Positions 61,230 through 64,000 of a DNA stretch of 64,000 bases are shown here, piece after piece (the first letter of the stretch is position 1; every line of letters starts with the position of its first letter). The stretch is from positions 62,001 to 126,000 of the forward strand of contig OZ246890.1 of the NCBI GenBank assembly GCA_965231815.1, given 5' to 3'. A program made the translations under genes and the position numbers. This DNA is from JAPPFW01 sp965231815. Its GTDB lineage: Bacteria > Actinomycetota > Acidimicrobiia > Spongiisociales > Spongiisociaceae. Below the pieces are notes generated by a model, which saw only the letters and a list, made by a program, of their open reading frames with translations, did not search any database and was not told where the DNA came from.

Positions 61230-62359
61230 GCGACTCCATACCTTCGACGGAGCCGCGTCCCCTTCAGCCTTCGACTGGAGCCAGGATCGAGATACGGGGT
61301 GTTCGTCACAGTTTTGGGGATGTGCTGGTCCTCGACGAGTTCGATCTAGCTGTCGAGCCGGGTGAGTTTGTTACTCTTCTGGGCCCTAGCGGATCGGGCA
61401 AGACGACTCTTCTCAGGATCGTCGGCGGACTGACGATTCCTGATGAGGGCAGCGTGATCGTCGGGGGCGTTGACATGACACTTCTACCGGCACGCGAGCG
61501 TGGAATGGGATTCGTGTTCCAGAACTACGCGCTGTTCCCACACATGACGGTCGACGACAACGTCGCGTTTCCCCTTCAGATCCGCGGGATCTCTGCTGAC
61601 CAAATCGATCGCGACGTCCAGCGAACTCTAGAGTTGGTCAACCTCGAAGGGTTGGGTTCTCGTCTCCCCAGAGAACTGAGTGGCGGCCAGCAACAGCGAG
61701 TATCACTAGCAAGAGCGCTGGTTTTTAAACCCAAAGTTGTCTTGATGGACGAACCTCTCGGCTCTTTAGACAAACGATTGCGCCAATACCTACAGGACTC
61801 CATCCGACTTCTTCAAAAGGAGATTGGCTTCACGGCAGTGTACGTCACTCATGACCAGGAAGAAGCCTTCGCGATGTCAGACCGAATTGTGGTTATGCAT
61901 GGAGGCGCCGTGCGCCAAGTAGGAGCCCCGGAGACCGTCTACCGGTCGCCGGCAGAGCATTTCGTTGCAGACTTCGTTGGAGACATCAACCAGATTGAGG
62001 GCATCTTGCGTCAATCCGGTGACGGACTTGTCATCGACATAGCCGAAGGCAACACCCTGGCGGTGCCGGCATATGTGAGCCGGTCGATGGGGGAAGGAGA
62101 CCGCGTGCTTTGCGGAATCCGACCAGAGATGGTCCTGATCCGAGAAGAGCCGATGGGCAGCCCGCGCTTGCAGGCGACTGTGGAGTTGGTCTCGTTCCAC
62201 GGAAACTCCTATCGGATCCTGTCTCGCCTCAGAGATGGTCACCGCTTCATGGTCGAATCCAGTTCATCACTGTTGACACCCGCCGAAGGATCAACTGTCT
62301 GGCTCCATTGGGACGAGGAACAGACGATTGTCCTCGTCCCGCCAGACGGGCAACCATGA
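61226..62359 (+). CDS. ABC importer ATPase (PotA-like)
   Basis: 377 residues. Walker A GPSGSGKTTLL, Q-loop FVFQNYALFPHM, signature ELSGGQQQRVSLARAL, Walker B VVLMDEPLGSLDK and switch His in YVTHDQEEAF. A C-terminal TOBE domain of about 100 residues fits the polyamine/iron/sulfate import class. ATGA overlaps at both ends show tight coupling to the M20 hydrolase and the permease. Confidence 0.93.
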   Translation: MSDSIPSTEPRPLQPSTGARIEIRGVRHSFGDVLVLDEFDLAVEPGEFVTLLGPSGSGKTTLLRIVGGLTIPDEGSVIVGGVDMTLLPARERGMGFVFQNYALFPHMTVDDNVAFPLQIRGISADQIDRDVQRTLELVNLEGLGSRLPRELSGGQQQRVSLARALVFKPKVVLMDEPLGSLDKRLRQYLQDSIRLLQKEIGFTAVYVTHDQEEAFAMSDRIVVMHGGAVRQVGAPETVYRSPAEHFVADFVGDINQIEGILRQSGDGLVIDIAEGNTLAVPAYVSRSMGEGDRVLCGIRPEMVLIREEPMGSPRLQATVELVSFHGNSYRILSRLRDGHRFMVESSSSLLTPAEGSTVWLHWDEEQTIVLVPPDGQP

Positions 62360-63234
62360 AGAAACTCGGCTGGCAAAGACAGACTAGGCGTCGTCCATAC
62401 CGAGACTACCTTGTTGGCCTAGCGCTATTGCTGCCGTGTATGGGTGTCGTTCTACTTTTCTTTGCGTATCCGCTCATAGGTGTGTTCGTGAGAAGCGTCT
62501 CTGACCCGGCTCCAGGCTTGAGTAACTACGTTGAGATCGCTTCGTCACGGGCCTTTCGCAACATCCTGAGGCTGACAGTTGAGGTCTCAGTCTTAACAAC
62601 TGTGGGTTGTCTAATTCTCGGGTTTCCTGTGGCGTGGTACATCACGACCCTCGAGAAGAGAAGAGCACAACTCTTCCTGGTCCTGAGCACTGCTCCGCTA
62701 TGGGTGGCGATTCTCGCTCGACTCTATGCGTGGACAGTTATTCTTGGGAGAAAAGGGCTAATAAATGACTCTTTAGTAGCTATAGGGTTGGTCCAGGAAC
62801 CACTCGATCTTCTCTTCAACACTCGCGCCATTCTCATCGGTATGGTCCACGTGATGCTCCCATTCATGATCCTTGTCCTCTACTCGTCAATGAAAGGAGT
62901 GGATGAGTCACTAATCGAGAGCGCCGATAGCCTCGGGGCTCGCCCTCGACAGACTTTCTTGCGGATATACTTACCCCTCATAAGCCCTGGGTTGATTGCC
63001 GGGTCACTACTGGTCCTGATCATGTCTATGGGTTTCTTCATTCTTCCAGCCGTCTTGGGTGGAGGTGGAGATATCACCATTCCCATATATGTGCTGACGC
63101 AGGTACGTCTCTTCAAATGGGGGATCGCCAGCGCAATGAGCATGATACTGCTGATCGTGACTCTTGCGCTGTTCGCTCTACTAACCAAGGTGTTCGATCC
63201 CAAAAGTGTTATAGTTGGAGGTAGCAGGCGTTGA
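62356..63234 (+). CDS. ABC importer permease (PotB-like)
   Basis: 292 residues with six likely helices, starting DYLVGLALLLPCMGVVLLFF. The EAA loop is ESADSLGARPRQTFLRIYLPLISPG. The start is the ATG overlapping the ATPase stop, although the frame is open further upstream. It overlaps the next permease gene by TTGA. Confidence 0.9.
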   Translation: MKKLGWQRQTRRRPYRDYLVGLALLLPCMGVVLLFFAYPLIGVFVRSVSDPAPGLSNYVEIASSRAFRNILRLTVEVSVLTTVGCLILGFPVAWYITTLEKRRAQLFLVLSTAPLWVAILARLYAWTVILGRKGLINDSLVAIGLVQEPLDLLFNTRAILIGMVHVMLPFMILVLYSSMKGVDESLIESADSLGARPRQTFLRIYLPLISPGLIAGSLLVLIMSMGFFILPAVLGGGGDITIPIYVLTQVRLFKWGIASAMSMILLIVTLALFALLTKVFDPKSVIVGGSRR

Positions 63235-64000
63235 GACTGGGCAAGATAGGTCAGCGGGTCTTGGCCGTTTCTGCTAACACCGTGGTCGCCTTCCTGATTC
63301 TGCCGATTTTGGTTGTGATTCCGTTGTCCTTCACACCGGGGACAGTCTTCGACTTCCCACCGGACAGTCTTTCTCTCAGGTGGTACCAGGACTTCTTCGG
63401 TGACGAGCGGTGGATCAATGCCACCTGGTTGAGTATCAGACTCGGCGTGGCAGTCGCTATCACTTCGACGGCTCTTGGCTTGCTCGCAGCCATTGCCCTC
63501 ACCCGATACGTCAAGAGGGGGGCATTCCTGGTGCGCGGTCTTCTCGTCGCGCCGCTCATCGTTCCACCGATAGTCACAGCTGTCGCCGTCTTCGATATAT
63601 ACGTGAGGGTGGGGCTTCTCCGCACATTCCCAGGGCTGGTTGTTGCTCACACGATCCTGGCCCTACCGTTTTCCGTTCTTCTCATCGAGAGTGCGCTCAG
63701 AGGTGTCGACTTCGGTCCGTTCGAGGCAGCGCTCAGCCTCGGCGCTACGAACCGGCGGGCCTGGCGGATGGTCGTACTTCCAGGGATCACTCCGGCTCTA
63801 TTGGCCTCTGCCGTCTTCTCGTTCCTCATCTCGTGGGATGAAGTGGTACTCGTGGTCTTCATCGGCGGAGCGAGATCACAGACGCTACCTCTACGCATGT
63901 TCGAGTTCATTGAGACACAAATCCGACCCACATTGGCAGCCATTTCAAGTCTTATCGTCTATGTAATAGCAGTGGTATTGACTATCGTCTATCTTCGGTC
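63231..64000 (+). CDS. ABC importer permease (PotC-like), partial
   Basis: The frame opens at TTG 63231 and runs off the window, giving about 256 residues so far. PLSFTPGTVFDFPPDSLSLR after helix 1 and an EAA loop, EAALSLGATNRRAWRMVVLPG, identify the second permease of the Pot-type system. TTG is accepted as start because of its 4-bp overlap with the previous stop. Confidence 0.88.
   Translation, partial: MRLGKIGQRVLAVSANTVVAFLILPILVVIPLSFTPGTVFDFPPDSLSLRWYQDFFGDERWINATWLSIRLGVAVAITSTALGLLAAIALTRYVKRGAFLVRGLLVAPLIVPPIVTAVAVFDIYVRVGLLRTFPGLVVAHTILALPFSVLLIESALRGVDFGPFEAALSLGATNRRAWRMVVLPGITPALLASAVFSFLISWDEVVLVVFIGGARSQTLPLRMFEFIETQIRPTLAAISSLIVYVIAVVLTIVYLR

Noticed and set aside
1..64000. 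tRNA, rRNA and known riboswitch genes, including a cobalamin riboswitch before the mutase operon
   Set aside because: Looked for by eye and none recognised; a covariance-model search would be needed to exclude them fully.

Overview
The window looks like chromosomal DNA of an uncultured, GC-rich Gram-positive bacterium, most likely an Actinomycetota and perhaps an acidimicrobial lineage. This is an inference from three things: gene content (several LLM flavin-dependent oxidoreductases, Cox-type molybdenum hydroxylase, Liv-type ABC importers, RDD proteins), probable leaderless starts, and Thr-rich lipoprotein linkers. No rRNA or tRNA was recognised.

Layout. (1) 1-9433: a type I-G (formerly I-U) CRISPR-Cas locus, csb2(partial)-cas3-csb3-cas4/cas1-cas2, followed by a leader with a promoter and an array of 41 full-length repeats plus one truncated terminal repeat. 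(2) 9.4-12.4 kb: an AlbA_2/ATPase regulator under an 18-bp palindrome, and an HNH nuclease with two topoisomerase-type zinc ribbons. (3) 12.4-19.0 kb, minus strand: MFS exporter, LLM oxidoreductase, cyclic-amide hydrolase, alpha/beta hydrolase, M20 hydrolase, DoxX. (4) 19.1-22.9 kb: a three-subunit molybdenum hydroxylase operon. (5) 23.1-26.1 kb: an accessory graveyard with orphan antitoxins, an AAA ATPase cut by a 111-bp MITE, and a VapBC pair whose PIN toxin is frameshifted. (6) 26.1-35.9 kb: amidase, small partner protein and nitrilase homologue, divergent from a second LLM oxidoreductase; then an SsuA/NMT1-type importer whose binding protein carries an internal 956-bp near-identical duplication, a third LLM oxidoreductase and an OsmC protein. 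(7) 35.9-41.9 kb: a second MITE family, class II aldolase, phytanoyl-CoA dioxygenase-like protein, a secreted protease interrupted by an amber codon, and RDD membrane proteins. (8) 41.9-49.3 kb: GntR regulator, a 1.6-kb islet with a nucleotidyltransferase toxin-antitoxin pair flanked by 80-bp direct repeats, and a Liv branched-chain-type importer with a fused permease/ATPase. (9) 49.5-56.2 kb: Gfo/Idh dehydrogenase and an operon with SDR, M20D hydrolase, a split B12-dependent acyl-CoA mutase of non-canonical specificity, and acyl-CoA ligase. (10) 56.2-57.2 kb: transposase and TnpB remnants. (11) 57.3-64.0 kb: a Pot-type ABC importer operon with an embedded zinc alcohol dehydrogenase and M20 hydrolase, running off the window.

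Together the non-CRISPR genes suggest an organism that imports small organic nitrogen and carboxylate compounds through several ABC systems and breaks them down with amidases, amidohydrolases and flavin or molybdenum oxidases. Its accessory DNA shows ongoing small-scale rearrangement: MITEs, direct-repeat islets and tandem duplications. The most notable items are the repeat-flanked NTase islet, the duplicated substrate-binding protein, three array spacers that appear to sample one conserved protein-coding target, the non-canonical acyl-CoA mutase, and hydrolase homologues lacking their usual nucleophile.
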